DNA of 41,142 nt from Deltaproteobacteria bacterium (GCA_019306075.1 JAFDME010000014.1:1-41142), one strand, 5' to 3'. Counted from the first letter of the stretch, positions 26,901 through 36,667 are shown. Notes: generated from the sequence alone by a model not told the origin. Translations and numbers: made by a program.

Positions 26901-29558
26901 TTACCGGTTAACTGCATGGGGTGCTTCAGGATTAATATCATACTTTGCAATTGCCCTGCTCACCACCTCGGCAGGCAGACTTCCCTGGGCAGCAAGTCCC
27001 TGCAGGGCGGCAACAGCAATATGAAATCTATCCACTTTGAAAAAGCGGCGCAACACATCACGCATATCACTGCGCCCATACCCGTCTGTTCCAAGAACCG
27101 TCAGCGGATTTGAGATAAATCTCCGCAGCTGTTCGCCATATGCCTGAACATAGTCTGTTGAAATAACAGCCGGCCCATCAAAGCCCTGCATCAACTCTTC
27201 AATATATGTTTTCCGGGGAAGTTGCTCAGGGTGCATGCGATTCCAGTCTTCAGTGACCATTCCTTCCCGGTGCAGCTGATTTATACCAAGGACAGACCAG
27301 ACATCAGAGCAGACATCAAAGTCCTTTTCAAGAAGGTCTGCTGCAGCGATCACCTCTCTAAAAATAGCACCGCTTCCCATCAACTGTACCCGCTGTTTCC
27401 CGGGATTACCCTTTTTAAAGAGATACATGCCCCGGTTGATTCCCTCTTCAATACCTTCAACCATCTGCGGATGTGTATAATTTTCATTAAGAAGAGTGAT
27501 ATAGTAGAAGATATCTTCTCCCCTGCCATACATCCGTTCCATTCCCGTCTGCAGCAGAACCGCAACCTCATAGGCAAAGGTCGGATCGTAGGCCTGGCAG
27601 GATGGAAAAGTAGAGGCAAAGAGCAGTGCCTGTCCATCCTGATGCTGAAGACCCTCCCCGTTCAAAGTCGTCCTTCCGGCAGTAGCACCCATGAGAAACC
27701 CTCTGGCCCTGCTGTCACCGGCGGCCCAGAGCTGATCCCCTATCCGCTGAAAACCGAACATCGAATAAAAAGTATAAAAGGGGATCATCGCCACCCCGTA
27801 ATTTGCATGGGCGGTTGCCGCCGCAAGCCATGATGATATGGCCCCCGCTTCAGTTATCCCCTCCTCAAGAATCTGTCCCCGGGGATCTTCCCTGTACCAG
27901 GCCAGTGTTTCCGAATCCTGAGGTTCATAAAGCTGTCCGGTCGGAGCATAGATACCAAGCTGCCGAAAAAACCCCTCCATGCCGAAGGTTCTCGCCTCAT
28001 CGGGAATAATCGGCACAATATTTTTTCCAATTTCCCGGTCTTTAACCACTATTCCCAGCAGTCGAACAAAGGCCATGGTTGTGGAAAATTCTCTCTCCCG
28101 GGAGGACTCAAGAAGTCGTGAAAAAGCGGAAAGCGGAGGTGTTTTAAGAGGAGTATACACAGTTTCCCGGGAGGGAACCGGACCACCAAGCGCTTTGCTT
28201 CTTTTCTTAATAAAAAGATCTTCGGGACTTCCTTCAGGAGGCCGGATAAAGGGAAGGGCAGCCAACTGTTCATCTTCCAGAGGCACATGAAAACGGTCAC
28301 GAAACTCTCTGAGAGAATCAAGGTCCATTTTTTTCACATTATGGGCGACCATAACCGATTCGCCGGACTGACCCATGCCGAAACCCTTGATGGTTTTCAC
28401 CAGGATAACCGTTGGTTTTCCGCGATAGTGAGTGGCCGCTGAAAATGCAGCATAAACCTTGCGGGGATCATGACCTCCGCGACTCATCTGCCAGAGTTCA
28501 TCATCACTTATATCCTCAACCAGTGCCATCAGCCGGGGGTCGTCTCCAAAGACCTTCTCTCGCAGGTAGTCGGGGCCTCTTGCCCGAATAGTCTGAAAAT
28601 CACCATCCACCATGGCGCCAAATTTTTTTATCAGCAGACCCTCCCCGTCCCGCTGAAGAATTTTGTCCCACTCACTGCCCCAGATAAGCTTGATTACATG
28701 CCACCCTGCCCCCCGGAATCTCCCTTCAAGTTCCTGGATAATTTTGCCGTTACCTCTTACCGGGCCATCAAGCCGCTGCAAGTTACAGTTCACCACAAAA
28801 ATAAGATTATCCAGATTTTCCCGTGCTCCCAGGGAGAGGGCCCCCAGGGACTCCGGTTCATCCGACTCGCCATCCCCCATAAAGACCCATACCTTGCGGT
28901 CCCCCGCCTTTTTCAAACCCCGGCTGTCCATATACTTCATAAACCGGGCCTGGTATATTGCCGCCATCGGACCAAGCCCCATAGATACTGTGGGAAACTG
29001 CCAGAAGTCAGGCATCAGCCAGGGATGGGGATAGGAGGAAAGTCCGTGTCCACCCACCTCACGGCGGAAATTTTCCAGATGCTCATCATCCAGTCTCCCC
29101 TCCACATAGGCCCTGGCATAGACCCCGGGAGAACTGTGACCCTGGAAATAGATCATATCAGCTCCGGACTCCGCCTGCGGTCCCCGAAAAAACCAGTTAA
29201 AGCCCACCTCATAAATGGCCGAGACAGAAGTATATGTGGCGATATGACCGCCAAGACTTTTGCCGTCCCTGTTGGCCCTTGCAACCATCGCCATACCATT
29301 CCAGCGAACATAGGCAGCGACATTTCTGGCAATAAGAGAATCACCGGGTATCTTCTCCTCGTCTGCCGGTGCTATGGTGTTGGTATAGGGGGTGAGTACC
29401 CCCGGCGAGGTGGAAATACCAAGAGAACGGGCCCGATCAGTCAGCTGCCGAAGCAGGTAGTCAGCCTTTTCACCGCCTTCCCTTGCTATCACTGCCGTAA
29501 GAGACTCAAGCCAGTCCCCGGTTTCCTCCGGATCAGAATCTTTAAAGTATGAACTCAT
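26901..29558 (-). CDS. aceE: Pyruvate dehydrogenase E1 component, homodimeric type
   Basis: 885 aa; DADMIYFQGHSSPGVYARAYVEGRL, GDGESDEPESLGAL, NCNLQRLDGPVRGNGKIIQELEG, HANYGVAMIPFYTFYSMFGFQRIGD. Confidence 0.96.
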   Translation of the reverse strand: MSSYFKDSDPEETGDWLESLTAVIAREGGEKADYLLRQLTDRARSLGISTSPGVLTPYTNTIAPADEEKIPGDSLIARNVAAYVRWNGMAMVARANRDGKSLGGHIATYTSVSAIYEVGFNWFFRGPQAESGADMIYFQGHSSPGVYARAYVEGRLDDEHLENFRREVGGHGLSSYPHPWLMPDFWQFPTVSMGLGPMAAIYQARFMKYMDSRGLKKAGDRKVWVFMGDGESDEPESLGALSLGARENLDNLIFVVNCNLQRLDGPVRGNGKIIQELEGRFRGAGWHVIKLIWGSEWDKILQRDGEGLLIKKFGAMVDGDFQTIRARGPDYLREKVFGDDPRLMALVEDISDDELWQMSRGGHDPRKVYAAFSAATHYRGKPTVILVKTIKGFGMGQSGESVMVAHNVKKMDLDSLREFRDRFHVPLEDEQLAALPFIRPPEGSPEDLFIKKRSKALGGPVPSRETVYTPLKTPPLSAFSRLLESSREREFSTTMAFVRLLGIVVKDREIGKNIVPIIPDEARTFGMEGFFRQLGIYAPTGQLYEPQDSETLAWYREDPRGQILEEGITEAGAISSWLAAATAHANYGVAMIPFYTFYSMFGFQRIGDQLWAAGDSRARGFLMGATAGRTTLNGEGLQHQDGQALLFASTFPSCQAYDPTFAYEVAVLLQTGMERMYGRGEDIFYYITLLNENYTHPQMVEGIEEGINRGMYLFKKGNPGKQRVQLMGSGAIFREVIAAADLLEKDFDVCSDVWSVLGINQLHREGMVTEDWNRMHPEQLPRKTYIEELMQGFDGPAVISTDYVQAYGEQLRRFISNPLTVLGTDGYGRSDMRDVLRRFFKVDRFHIAVAALQGLAAQGSLPAEVVSRAIAKYDINPEAPHAVNR

Positions 29559-29576
29559 AGACAGCCCCCTTCAGTA

Positions 29577-30110
29577 TTATTTCTTCCGTCCATAGCGGTT
29601 ATAGCTTACATTCCCGTACAGAAGTGAAGATTTCGGATGTTCACTTTTGTCCTCTTCGGGGTAGCCGATTGCAACGATTGCCTCAACCACCATATCCTCC
29701 CTGAGATTCAGCAGTTTTTTCACATATCCTTCTGCTGACTGTTTGCCGTTGTGTTGTCGTCTGCGAATCTGCACCCAGCAGCTGCCCAGGCCAAGATCGG
29801 CAGCCTGAAGGTGAAGCAGAAGCGTTGCTATGGAACAGTCCTCTATCCAAACGTCACTTTTCTCCGGATCTGCGCACACCACCACAGCCAGGGGCGCGTT
29901 CTTCATAAATGAGGCCCCGTGAGGTTTAGACGTGGACAACTCAGCAATCGTCTGCTGATCTGTAACGACCACAAACTCCCAGGGATTGAGACTTCTCGAT
30001 GAGGGTGATCGCAGCGCTGCCTCAACAAGAGTATCTATTTTATCCTGTTCAACCGGTTTATTTTTAAATTGTCTGATACTCCGCCGCTTTTTTAACAGTT
30101 CCATTAACAT
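29577..30110 (-). CDS. Nitroreductase family protein
   Basis: 177 aa; LLKKRRSIRQFKNKPVEQDKIDTLVEAALRSPSSRSLNPWEFVVVTD. Confidence 0.9.
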   Translation of the reverse strand: MLMELLKKRRSIRQFKNKPVEQDKIDTLVEAALRSPSSRSLNPWEFVVVTDQQTIAELSTSKPHGASFMKNAPLAVVVCADPEKSDVWIEDCSIATLLLHLQAADLGLGSCWVQIRRRQHNGKQSAEGYVKKLLNLREDMVVEAIVAIGYPEEDKSEHPKSSLLYGNVSYNRYGRKK

Positions 30111-30189
30111 TGTCAGTTTTCCGTGTCAGTGCCTTGCTCTATCAAGACTTTCATAAAAACAGCTCCATCAGCCAGGTTCAGAGGAAGAC

Positions 30190-30272
30190 AGTAATCACAA
30201 GATCACAAAATAGCAGAAAGAAATTCTTTTCTCTGTGTCCTCTGTGCTCTCTGTGGTAAAAGAAAACTTCCA
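30190..30272. repeat. Dispersed CTCTGTG-nonamer palindromic repeat, copy 3
   Basis: Right arm TTCTCTGTGTCCTCTGTGCTCTCTGTGGTAAAAG; left arm degenerate (TCACAAGATCACAAAATAGCAGAAAG). Confidence 0.7.
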
Positions 30273-30350
30273 GAAAAAAGTAATCACCGTCCTCTCCCGT
30301 TTCTCTGCAGTGCAGCGAGACGAAACACAAGCCGGACCCGGAGGAATTAA

Positions 30351-30998
30351 TTGGAAGCTCACACCTTTATCACCTGCCTTATTGCCGTAACCCTGCTCAC
30401 CCTTACTCCCGGTCTGGATACCATACTGGTTATACGCAACAGCGGCCGTGGAGGCTGGCGTGATGGCGCGGCAAGCTCCCTTGGCATATGTTCAGGACTC
30501 TTTGTCCATGCCACCGTTTCCGCCCTGGGAATTTCCCTGATTCTGCTGAAAACAGCATGGGCTTTTAATGGACTGAAATTTGCCGGTGCCGCATATCTTA
30601 TCTGGCTCGGGGTAACAAGCTGGAAACATGCTGTCCATAGTACCAGATGCATCTTTCCCGATGCCCTGACCGGCTCGGAAAGTGAGTTCAGATTTATGCG
30701 GTCGCTACGGGAAGGATTCCTCTCAAACGTTCTCAATCCGAAGACAATCATCTTTTATATGGCCTTTCTTCCTCAGTTTATAGACCCTGCAGGGTCACCG
30801 CTGATGCAGTCTCTTCTGGTCGCCGGCCTGCACTTCTCTGTTGCCATGATCTACCAGTGCCTGCTTGCCTCCATGGTTGACAGGTCGAGAAACTGGCTGC
30901 AGAAACCCGGGATAAACCGTATTTTCCATGGACTTACCGGGTCGGTTATGATCATGATCGGGCTGAAACTCGTAATAGGGGAACTTGACCACCGCTGA
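30351..30998 (+). CDS. LysE/RhtB family amino-acid exporter (TTG start)
   Basis: 215 aa; ITCLIAVTLLTLTPGLDTILVIRNSGRGGWRDGAASSLGICSGLFVHATVSALGIS...; GGAGG upstream of TTG. Confidence 0.88.
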   Translation: MEAHTFITCLIAVTLLTLTPGLDTILVIRNSGRGGWRDGAASSLGICSGLFVHATVSALGISLILLKTAWAFNGLKFAGAAYLIWLGVTSWKHAVHSTRCIFPDALTGSESEFRFMRSLREGFLSNVLNPKTIIFYMAFLPQFIDPAGSPLMQSLLVAGLHFSVAMIYQCLLASMVDRSRNWLQKPGINRIFHGLTGSVMIMIGLKLVIGELDHR

Positions 30999-31016
30999 AC
31001 CGCAGTGCCATTATCC

Positions 31017-31128
31017 GGTAGTTTCCTTGAACCGCAGTGTTTCTGCGGAATACCAGCAAACGTCCACGCTCGTGCCTCGCTGCGGGATTGTTTGCCGGTA
31101 CCCCGCTGAAACCCTTGCTGCCAGCTAT
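31017..31128 (-). repeat. Structured dispersed repeat family, copy C (full length, opposite orientation)
   Basis: Reverse complement: ATAGCTGGCAGCAAGGGTTTCAGCGGGGTACCGGCAAACAATCCCGCAGCGAGGCACGAGCGTGGACGTTTGCTGGTATTCCGCAGAAACACTGCGGTTCAAGGAAACTACC. Confidence 0.85.
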
Positions 31129-31136
31129 ATATTTAA

Positions 31137-32072
31137 ATGGCAATGAAAAAGACAGATAGCAATAAACGGTTTGGCGTACTGACGGCCCACCTGGGAGTCG
31201 CAGTGGAGGTGCGTTTTGACGGCAGTGACCAGAGTGAAGTAATCCGGGTGAAACGAAACTCGGGTCATGTTGTGGGGGACAGGGTCTCTGTCAAAGGAGA
31301 AATACTTACCCGCCTGAAACGAAAATCCTTATTAAGCCGGATGGATGCCAGGGGGGTAGAGCATTTAGTCGGAGCCAACCTGGATACTCTCTGTATCGTT
31401 GTTGCCTGTGAACCTGTACTGCCTCCAGGTTTTATTGATCGGGCGATAGTTGCCGCCAGAACTGCCAGCCTGCAGCCGGTTCTCCTTGTCAATAAATGCG
31501 ACTTACCCGAATCAGGGGAATATGAGACTAAAATTCAGACTGTCTATGGTGATTCCCTTCCAGTTTACACTGTCAGCGCCGTAGACAATTCCGGGCTTAA
31601 ACGCTTTAAAGACTACCTCAAACAGGGGCTGCGGGGAATCTTTGTCGGCCCCACCGGAGTCGGAAAAAGTTCCCTCCTGAACAGTCTCTGTCCGTCCATT
31701 AATCTGCAGACCAGCCCACTCAATGAATCGAAAAAAAGAGGTCGGCACACAACAACCGTATCCACACTGCACTCTCTCGAAGGTGGCGGGGAACTTATCG
31801 ATTCTCCCGGATTTATCGATTTTGGGCTGGTGGATATAACCGTCCTTGATCTTGCCTTTCATTTCCCCTGTTTTGAAGCAGTACAGGAAGAAAATTGCGG
31901 ATTCCGCAACTGTCTTCACCGTTCTGAACCGGATTGTGTAATCACCGGACTGGTAGCGGAGGGGAAAATCAGCCAGGAACGTTATGCAATCTATGCCGGC
32001 ATCCTCCATGAATTGGAGGCCCTGAAGACAGAACTGCGTTACCGGGAAAAAAACAAGCGAAGAAAGAAGTAA
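31137..32072 (+). CDS. rsgA: Ribosome small-subunit-dependent GTPase A
   Basis: 311 aa; circularly permuted GTPase motifs NKCDL, GPTGVGKSSLLNSL, DSPGF; zinc motif CGFRNCLHRSEPDC. Confidence 0.93.
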   Translation: MAMKKTDSNKRFGVLTAHLGVAVEVRFDGSDQSEVIRVKRNSGHVVGDRVSVKGEILTRLKRKSLLSRMDARGVEHLVGANLDTLCIVVACEPVLPPGFIDRAIVAARTASLQPVLLVNKCDLPESGEYETKIQTVYGDSLPVYTVSAVDNSGLKRFKDYLKQGLRGIFVGPTGVGKSSLLNSLCPSINLQTSPLNESKKRGRHTTTVSTLHSLEGGGELIDSPGFIDFGLVDITVLDLAFHFPCFEAVQEENCGFRNCLHRSEPDCVITGLVAEGKISQERYAIYAGILHELEALKTELRYREKNKRRKK

Positions 32073-32111
32073 CAGCCACATTGGCAGGAGTAAGAACCTG
32101 ATCTGATTTTT

Positions 32112-33131
32112 ATGCTGAGACAAATTCAACATTTTTTACAGTTCCTGCACCGGGAGAACTATTTCAGGCTGCTTTTTGTCATCCTGATTATTATCTTTGC
32201 AAGCGGGCTCGCCCTTTCCCTGCTTGAACCTGGAATGAGTTTTATCAATGGACTCTGGTGGAGTGTTGTCACCCTGACCACCGTTGGATATGGAGATATT
32301 TCTCCGGCAACCGCAGGAGGACGAGTTGTTGCTATCATCATTATGTTCTTTGGTATCGGTCTGTTGGGCATGCTCAGTGGTAATCTGGCAACAATAATGA
32401 TAAGCAAACGAATAAGAGAGAATAAAGGTATGGAAACAATTACTCCACAGGACCACATAATCCTCTGCGAATGGAACCATCGAAGCCGCGCTGTATTGAA
32501 AGAGATGCGGGCTGATCCTCAAACAGAGGACACAGCCATTGTCCTTATTGCCGACATAGATGAAATACCGGAAGATGATTCGAACCTCTTTTTTGTTGGC
32601 GGACCGGTAAACGAGGAAACACTGCAGAAGGCCAACCTGGAAAAGGCGGCAACCATTATTGTACTGGGCGATGACACCCTTGAACCGACTGCAAGAGATG
32701 CAAAGGTGGTGCTCACCACACTGACCATAGAGACCCTCTGCCCTGCAGTCTATTCAGTGGTTGAACTGGTCGACCAGGCCAATGAGCAGCACTGCAGGCG
32801 GGCAAACGCTGACGAAATAATCATAGGAAGTGAGCTCAGCAGCCATCTGCTTGCCAGTGCAGCCAGGGATCACGGTATAAGTACCATTGTCTCGGAACTG
32901 CTCAGTTCCAGATACGGCAACGATCTGTTCCTTATTCCGCTGCCGGAGAAACTGGCCGGAAAAACATTTCTGGATGGCCTCATTGCCATAAAAAAAGAAC
33001 ATGATGCGACACTGCTTGGCGTGCAGAAAAGGTCGAAGGGAAGACTCATCACTAATCCTGATGCGGAGTATGTTCTGGCAGCAGATGACTGTCTCATAAT
33101 AATATCAGCAACCCGGATTCAGGAGTCATAA
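32112..33131 (+). CDS. Two-TM potassium channel with RCK/TrkA-N domain
   Basis: 339 aa; selectivity filter TTVGYGDISP followed by IILCEWNHRSRAVLKEM and a TrkA-C-like end. Confidence 0.92.
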   Translation: MLRQIQHFLQFLHRENYFRLLFVILIIIFASGLALSLLEPGMSFINGLWWSVVTLTTVGYGDISPATAGGRVVAIIIMFFGIGLLGMLSGNLATIMISKRIRENKGMETITPQDHIILCEWNHRSRAVLKEMRADPQTEDTAIVLIADIDEIPEDDSNLFFVGGPVNEETLQKANLEKAATIIVLGDDTLEPTARDAKVVLTTLTIETLCPAVYSVVELVDQANEQHCRRANADEIIIGSELSSHLLASAARDHGISTIVSELLSSRYGNDLFLIPLPEKLAGKTFLDGLIAIKKEHDATLLGVQKRSKGRLITNPDAEYVLAADDCLIIISATRIQES

Positions 33132-33646
33132 TGCAGCCCGGGAAAAGGAAGAATATCATTCTTACCGGGTTCATGGGAACGGGAAAATCCACGGTGGGTA
33201 CGCTGCTTGCTGAACAGCTTGGATATAAATTTGTTGACACCGACCAGTTTATTGAAAAAATGGAAGGTATGTCCGTTACAGACATTTTCCAAAAAAGGGG
33301 TGAAACCGCCTTTCGCGCCCTGGAGCGTCTGGTGGCAAAAGAACTTGGAGAGAAAAACTCACTTGTCATCGCCACGGGGGGCGGATTAATGCTCGATCAT
33401 GAAAATGCTGAATCCCTGGGAGGGAGAGGAAAAGTCTTCTGTCTGGTCGCATCTCCTGATGAGATACTCAAACGTATTTCAGCAGATGATGATCGCCCCC
33501 TGCTGCAGGTGAAAAACCCCGGTGAACGCATCAGCGAACTGCTGCAAAAACGGCAGAAGGGATATGGCAGGTTCACGCAGATCATAACTACCGGCAAAAC
33601 AGTTCTGCAGGTTGTAGATGAACTTTTGGATACCTTGCAAAATTAG
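33131..33646 (+). CDS. aroK: Shikimate kinase
   Basis: 171 aa; NIILTGFMGTGKSTVGTLLAEQLGYKFVDTDQFIE, FRALE, ATGGGLM; start overlaps the stop of the channel gene (TAATG). Confidence 0.94.
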   Translation: MQPGKRKNIILTGFMGTGKSTVGTLLAEQLGYKFVDTDQFIEKMEGMSVTDIFQKRGETAFRALERLVAKELGEKNSLVIATGGGLMLDHENAESLGGRGKVFCLVASPDEILKRISADDDRPLLQVKNPGERISELLQKRQKGYGRFTQIITTGKTVLQVVDELLDTLQN

Positions 33647-34440
33647 TCCAGGATATCCATAACCTTTCTTACATCACCAATGGGAAGCTGACCGGGGGCT
33701 GTGGCGTCAATTCCCGTGGCAAAAGTGATATCAGAACCAAAAACACCCCCTCCAAGACGGCTTATCGCTCCGACAGCTCCCATTGACATGGTTATCATCG
33801 GGATCTTCACCAGACCTGTTCTGGCCCGGCAGGTTGCACTCAGCAGGGTCAGAACATCTCCACTGTTCTGCGGCATAACCGCCACTTTAGCGATATCACC
33901 TCCCATCTCTTCAGCCTGAACAAGTTTTTCAACGACAAACTCCTCAGCCGGTGTCCGATCAAAATTATGGTAGGAAAGGATCAATTTACACAGGCTCTCC
34001 TCTCCGACCTCTTTGACTCGATCGATAAACCCGGCTCCGCTGGACATTTCAATATCAGCAATATCGACATCCCCGGTGGATATTGCCCCGGTAACAAGTT
34101 CCAGCCTCTCTGGCCCGGACATTGTATTTTGACCGCCTTCCAGCTCCGATCTGCAGGTAAAAATAAGGGGTATTGATCCGATCTTTTTCCTTAGCTCCCT
34201 GAGAACCAAAAGACATTTATCCATCTCCCGTGCATGCTCAAAGCAGTCAACCCGCCACTCAATAAGATCCGGCCCTAATTTTATTATCTCACCGGCCCGG
34301 GCCAGAAGTTCACTTTTCCGTTTTGCCGAAAGAGGTAGACAGATCAGCACTTTTTCCGCACCAATAACCGTATCCCTGATAACAACCTGCCTGCTGCTCT
34401 GCTTCCTCATCGGGTTTATCTCCATATTTTGATCTGACAA
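33643..34440 (-). CDS. aroD: 3-dehydroquinate dehydratase, type I
   Basis: 265 aa; DLIEWRVDCFEHA, LIFTCRSELEGG, KLILSYHNFDRTP, DIAKVAVMPQN. Confidence 0.9.
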   Translation of the reverse strand: MSDQNMEINPMRKQSSRQVVIRDTVIGAEKVLICLPLSAKRKSELLARAGEIIKLGPDLIEWRVDCFEHAREMDKCLLVLRELRKKIGSIPLIFTCRSELEGGQNTMSGPERLELVTGAISTGDVDIADIEMSSGAGFIDRVKEVGEESLCKLILSYHNFDRTPAEEFVVEKLVQAEEMGGDIAKVAVMPQNSGDVLTLLSATCRARTGLVKIPMITMSMGAVGAISRLGGGVFGSDITFATGIDATAPGQLPIGDVRKVMDILD

Positions 34441-34490
34441 CAGAGTTGCCGGTATCCTGCTGCAACACTGCAGTTCAGGAAGCTTACCAG
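34433..34490 (+). repeat. Structured dispersed repeat family, copy D (intermediate form)
   Basis: CTGACAACAGAGTTGCCGGTATCCTGCTGCAACACTGCAGTTCAGGAAGCTTACCAG; GTTGC...GCAAC mini-hairpin between conserved ends. Confidence 0.7.
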
Positions 34491-34631
34491 AAAATGAAGC
34501 TGAAGGTCAGCGGTAATCAAAGAAATTTATTGTTATACCCAGCTGAACCTGTCAAGGTGGGCAATATAGTCAAAATCAAAAACAAAAGCTCATCACATCA
34601 GTAACAACAGAGAGAAAGGCGAGGAGAAACA

Positions 34632-35501
34632 ATGCAATCCCCCACTGTCAACACAAAACTTGTGGTGCTGCTGGGTTTGCCTCTTGGCCACTCAGTGTCA
34701 CCCGCCATGCATAATTATGCATTTGAAAAACTGGAGATGGATTGCTGCTATATACCGGTGGAGGTAATCCCTGAAAACCTTGCGACTGTTTTCGCAGGAC
34801 TGACAAAAATGAATGTTGCCGGTTTTAATGTCACAATCCCCTATAAGATTGAGATAATGAATTATCTTGACGAGTTAGATCCGCTGGCCAGGGTAATCGG
34901 AGCGGTAAATACAATCTGCATGGAAGATGGCAGGACAAAGGGATATAATACCGACGGAGAAGGTTTTGTCCGATCTCTGGAGGAAAAGGCTGGTATCCGG
35001 GTTAAGGGAAAGCGATTTTTCATTCTCGGCTGCGGCGGTGCCGTCCGCGCCATCGCCATGACCCTTGCCTCGAAAGGCGCTGCAGCTATCTATATCAGTA
35101 ATCGCACCTTATCAAGAGCAACAAATCTGGCAACGGAAATCAATGAAAGAATCAGCCACTGCGCGAAAGCGGTGGAACAAAAAACTGAGGCAATAAAGCC
35201 GTATCTCCAACAATGCGATATTCTTGTCAACGGAACCCGGCTGGGAATGTATCCCGATGAGGATATCAGTCCAATTGAGACATCATTACTCTCAGCAGAC
35301 CTCATCGTCACGGATATCGTCTACAACCCGTTGATGACAAAACTCCTGAAAGAAGCGCGGCAGCTGGGCTGTACCGTTGTAGATGGCCTCGGTATGCTTA
35401 TCTACCAGGGCGCGGCCGCCTTTCAGCTCTGGACAGGAGTTGAGCCGCCCGTTGAAGAAATGACTGAACTCACCTATAAACTGATGACAGAAAGGACGTA
35501 A
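34632..35501 (+). CDS. aroE: Shikimate dehydrogenase
   Basis: 289 aa; LGLPLGHSVSPAMHNYAFEKL, GFNVTIPYK, GAVNTI, LGCGGAVRAIA. Confidence 0.95.
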   Translation: MQSPTVNTKLVVLLGLPLGHSVSPAMHNYAFEKLEMDCCYIPVEVIPENLATVFAGLTKMNVAGFNVTIPYKIEIMNYLDELDPLARVIGAVNTICMEDGRTKGYNTDGEGFVRSLEEKAGIRVKGKRFFILGCGGAVRAIAMTLASKGAAAIYISNRTLSRATNLATEINERISHCAKAVEQKTEAIKPYLQQCDILVNGTRLGMYPDEDISPIETSLLSADLIVTDIVYNPLMTKLLKEARQLGCTVVDGLGMLIYQGAAAFQLWTGVEPPVEEMTELTYKLMTERT

Positions 35502-35505
35502 AGAG

Positions 35506-35721
35506 TTGAAATCAATTTCGCTGCAGTTCCTGCTGATAGCCTGCCTGACCCTCGGCCTTGCCCCGTTTACCCCGGAGCCCCATATCTGGCAGAAACTGAA
35601 AATGCTCAGCTCGGGTACCTTATCAAAGCCTGTTGATATCTTTGATTTTATAATGCATGGTCTGCCATTTATCCTGCTTACTGTCAAACTGATTTCCCAG
35701 GCAAGAGAAAAAGCTTCATGA
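35506..35721 (+). CDS. Small membrane protein, 71 aa (TTG start)
   Basis: MKSISLQFLLIACLTLGLAPFTPEPHIWQKLKMLSSGTLSKPVDIFDFIMHGLPFILLTVKLI; tightly spaced between aroE and the EamA gene (ATGA overlap). Resembles short proteins sometimes labelled RND transporter. Confidence 0.65.
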   Translation: MKSISLQFLLIACLTLGLAPFTPEPHIWQKLKMLSSGTLSKPVDIFDFIMHGLPFILLTVKLISQAREKAS

Positions 35722-36605
35722 AGAACCTTCTTTTTTATCTCCTTGTCGTACTTATCTGGGGCTCAAGCTGGATCGGCATCAAGCTGCAGCTCGGCACTGT
35801 TGAACCGATGGCTTCTGTTACCTACCGGTTTGGCCTCGCCTCCGTTATTCTGCTGATCTGGTGCCGTATCCGGGGGCTGAATATGCGATTCAGTCTGCAG
35901 GAACATGGTTTTATGCTCCTGCAGGGAGTACTTCTTTTTTGTCTTAACTATATCCTGTTCTATATTGCAGAACTCCACGTTACCAGCGGTCTGGCTGCAG
36001 TTATTTTCTCCACGATTCTACTGATGAACATGGTTAACGGGGCAATTTTTCTTGGCTCTGCCATTGATCGTATGGTGGTGATCGGAGGCCTGCTCGGACT
36101 GGTGGGAATAGCCCTGGTTTTCCGCCAGGAAATAACCTCCTTCTCACTGGAAAACAGAGGTGCACTGGGTGCTGTTTTATGTGTGACAGCAACACTGTTT
36201 GCCTCTTTTGGCAATATCACCTCAGCCCGCAATCAGAAACATGGCCTGCCGATTGTTCAGACAAATGCTTATGGCATGGGCTACGGGGCCCTGGTAATGC
36301 TTTTGATGACCGTCGCCCTGGGGAAATCTCTTAATTTTGACCCGTCTCCAGTCTATATCGGCTCGCTCCTCTATCTCTCTCTTTTTGCTTCAGTGATCGC
36401 CTTTGGCTGCTATCTCACTCTTATAGGCAATATAGGAGCCGATCGTGCGGCCTATGTCACCCTTCTTTTTCCTATTGTCGCCCTGCTGATCTCAACCATA
36501 TGGGAGGATTACCGGTGGACGGTGAGTTCCGCCGCCGGCGTGGGACTCATTCTCCTTGGAAATCTCTGGATGTTGAAAAGAAAAACCTCAAAGAGCCATC
36601 ACTAA
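35718..36605 (+). CDS. EamA/DMT family transporter
   Basis: 295 aa; LVVLIWGSSWIGIKLQLGTVEPMASVTYRFGLAS..., about 10 TM helices. Confidence 0.9.
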   Translation: MKNLLFYLLVVLIWGSSWIGIKLQLGTVEPMASVTYRFGLASVILLIWCRIRGLNMRFSLQEHGFMLLQGVLLFCLNYILFYIAELHVTSGLAAVIFSTILLMNMVNGAIFLGSAIDRMVVIGGLLGLVGIALVFRQEITSFSLENRGALGAVLCVTATLFASFGNITSARNQKHGLPIVQTNAYGMGYGALVMLLMTVALGKSLNFDPSPVYIGSLLYLSLFASVIAFGCYLTLIGNIGADRAAYVTLLFPIVALLISTIWEDYRWTVSSAAGVGLILLGNLWMLKRKTSKSHH

Positions 36606-36667
36606 ACAGCTGTTGAGTCTAACGCCCATGAAATGCATTCCACAACGAAGCATGAAAGTTATGTAGT

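Noticed and set aside
28470-29552. 360-aa plus-strand ORF opposite aceE
   Set aside because: Lies wholly antisense to a clear AceE gene; composition (Pro/His/Ser-rich, no motif) fits a codon-bias shadow ORF.
31512-32132. 206-aa minus-strand ORF opposite rsgA
   Set aside because: Shadow ORF of a conserved GTPase gene.
36614-36663. attC-like sequence (GTCTAAC...GTTATGT) after the EamA gene
   Set aside because: Only the 7-bp core-like ends fit loosely; arms do not pair well, and there is no integrase or cassette array.
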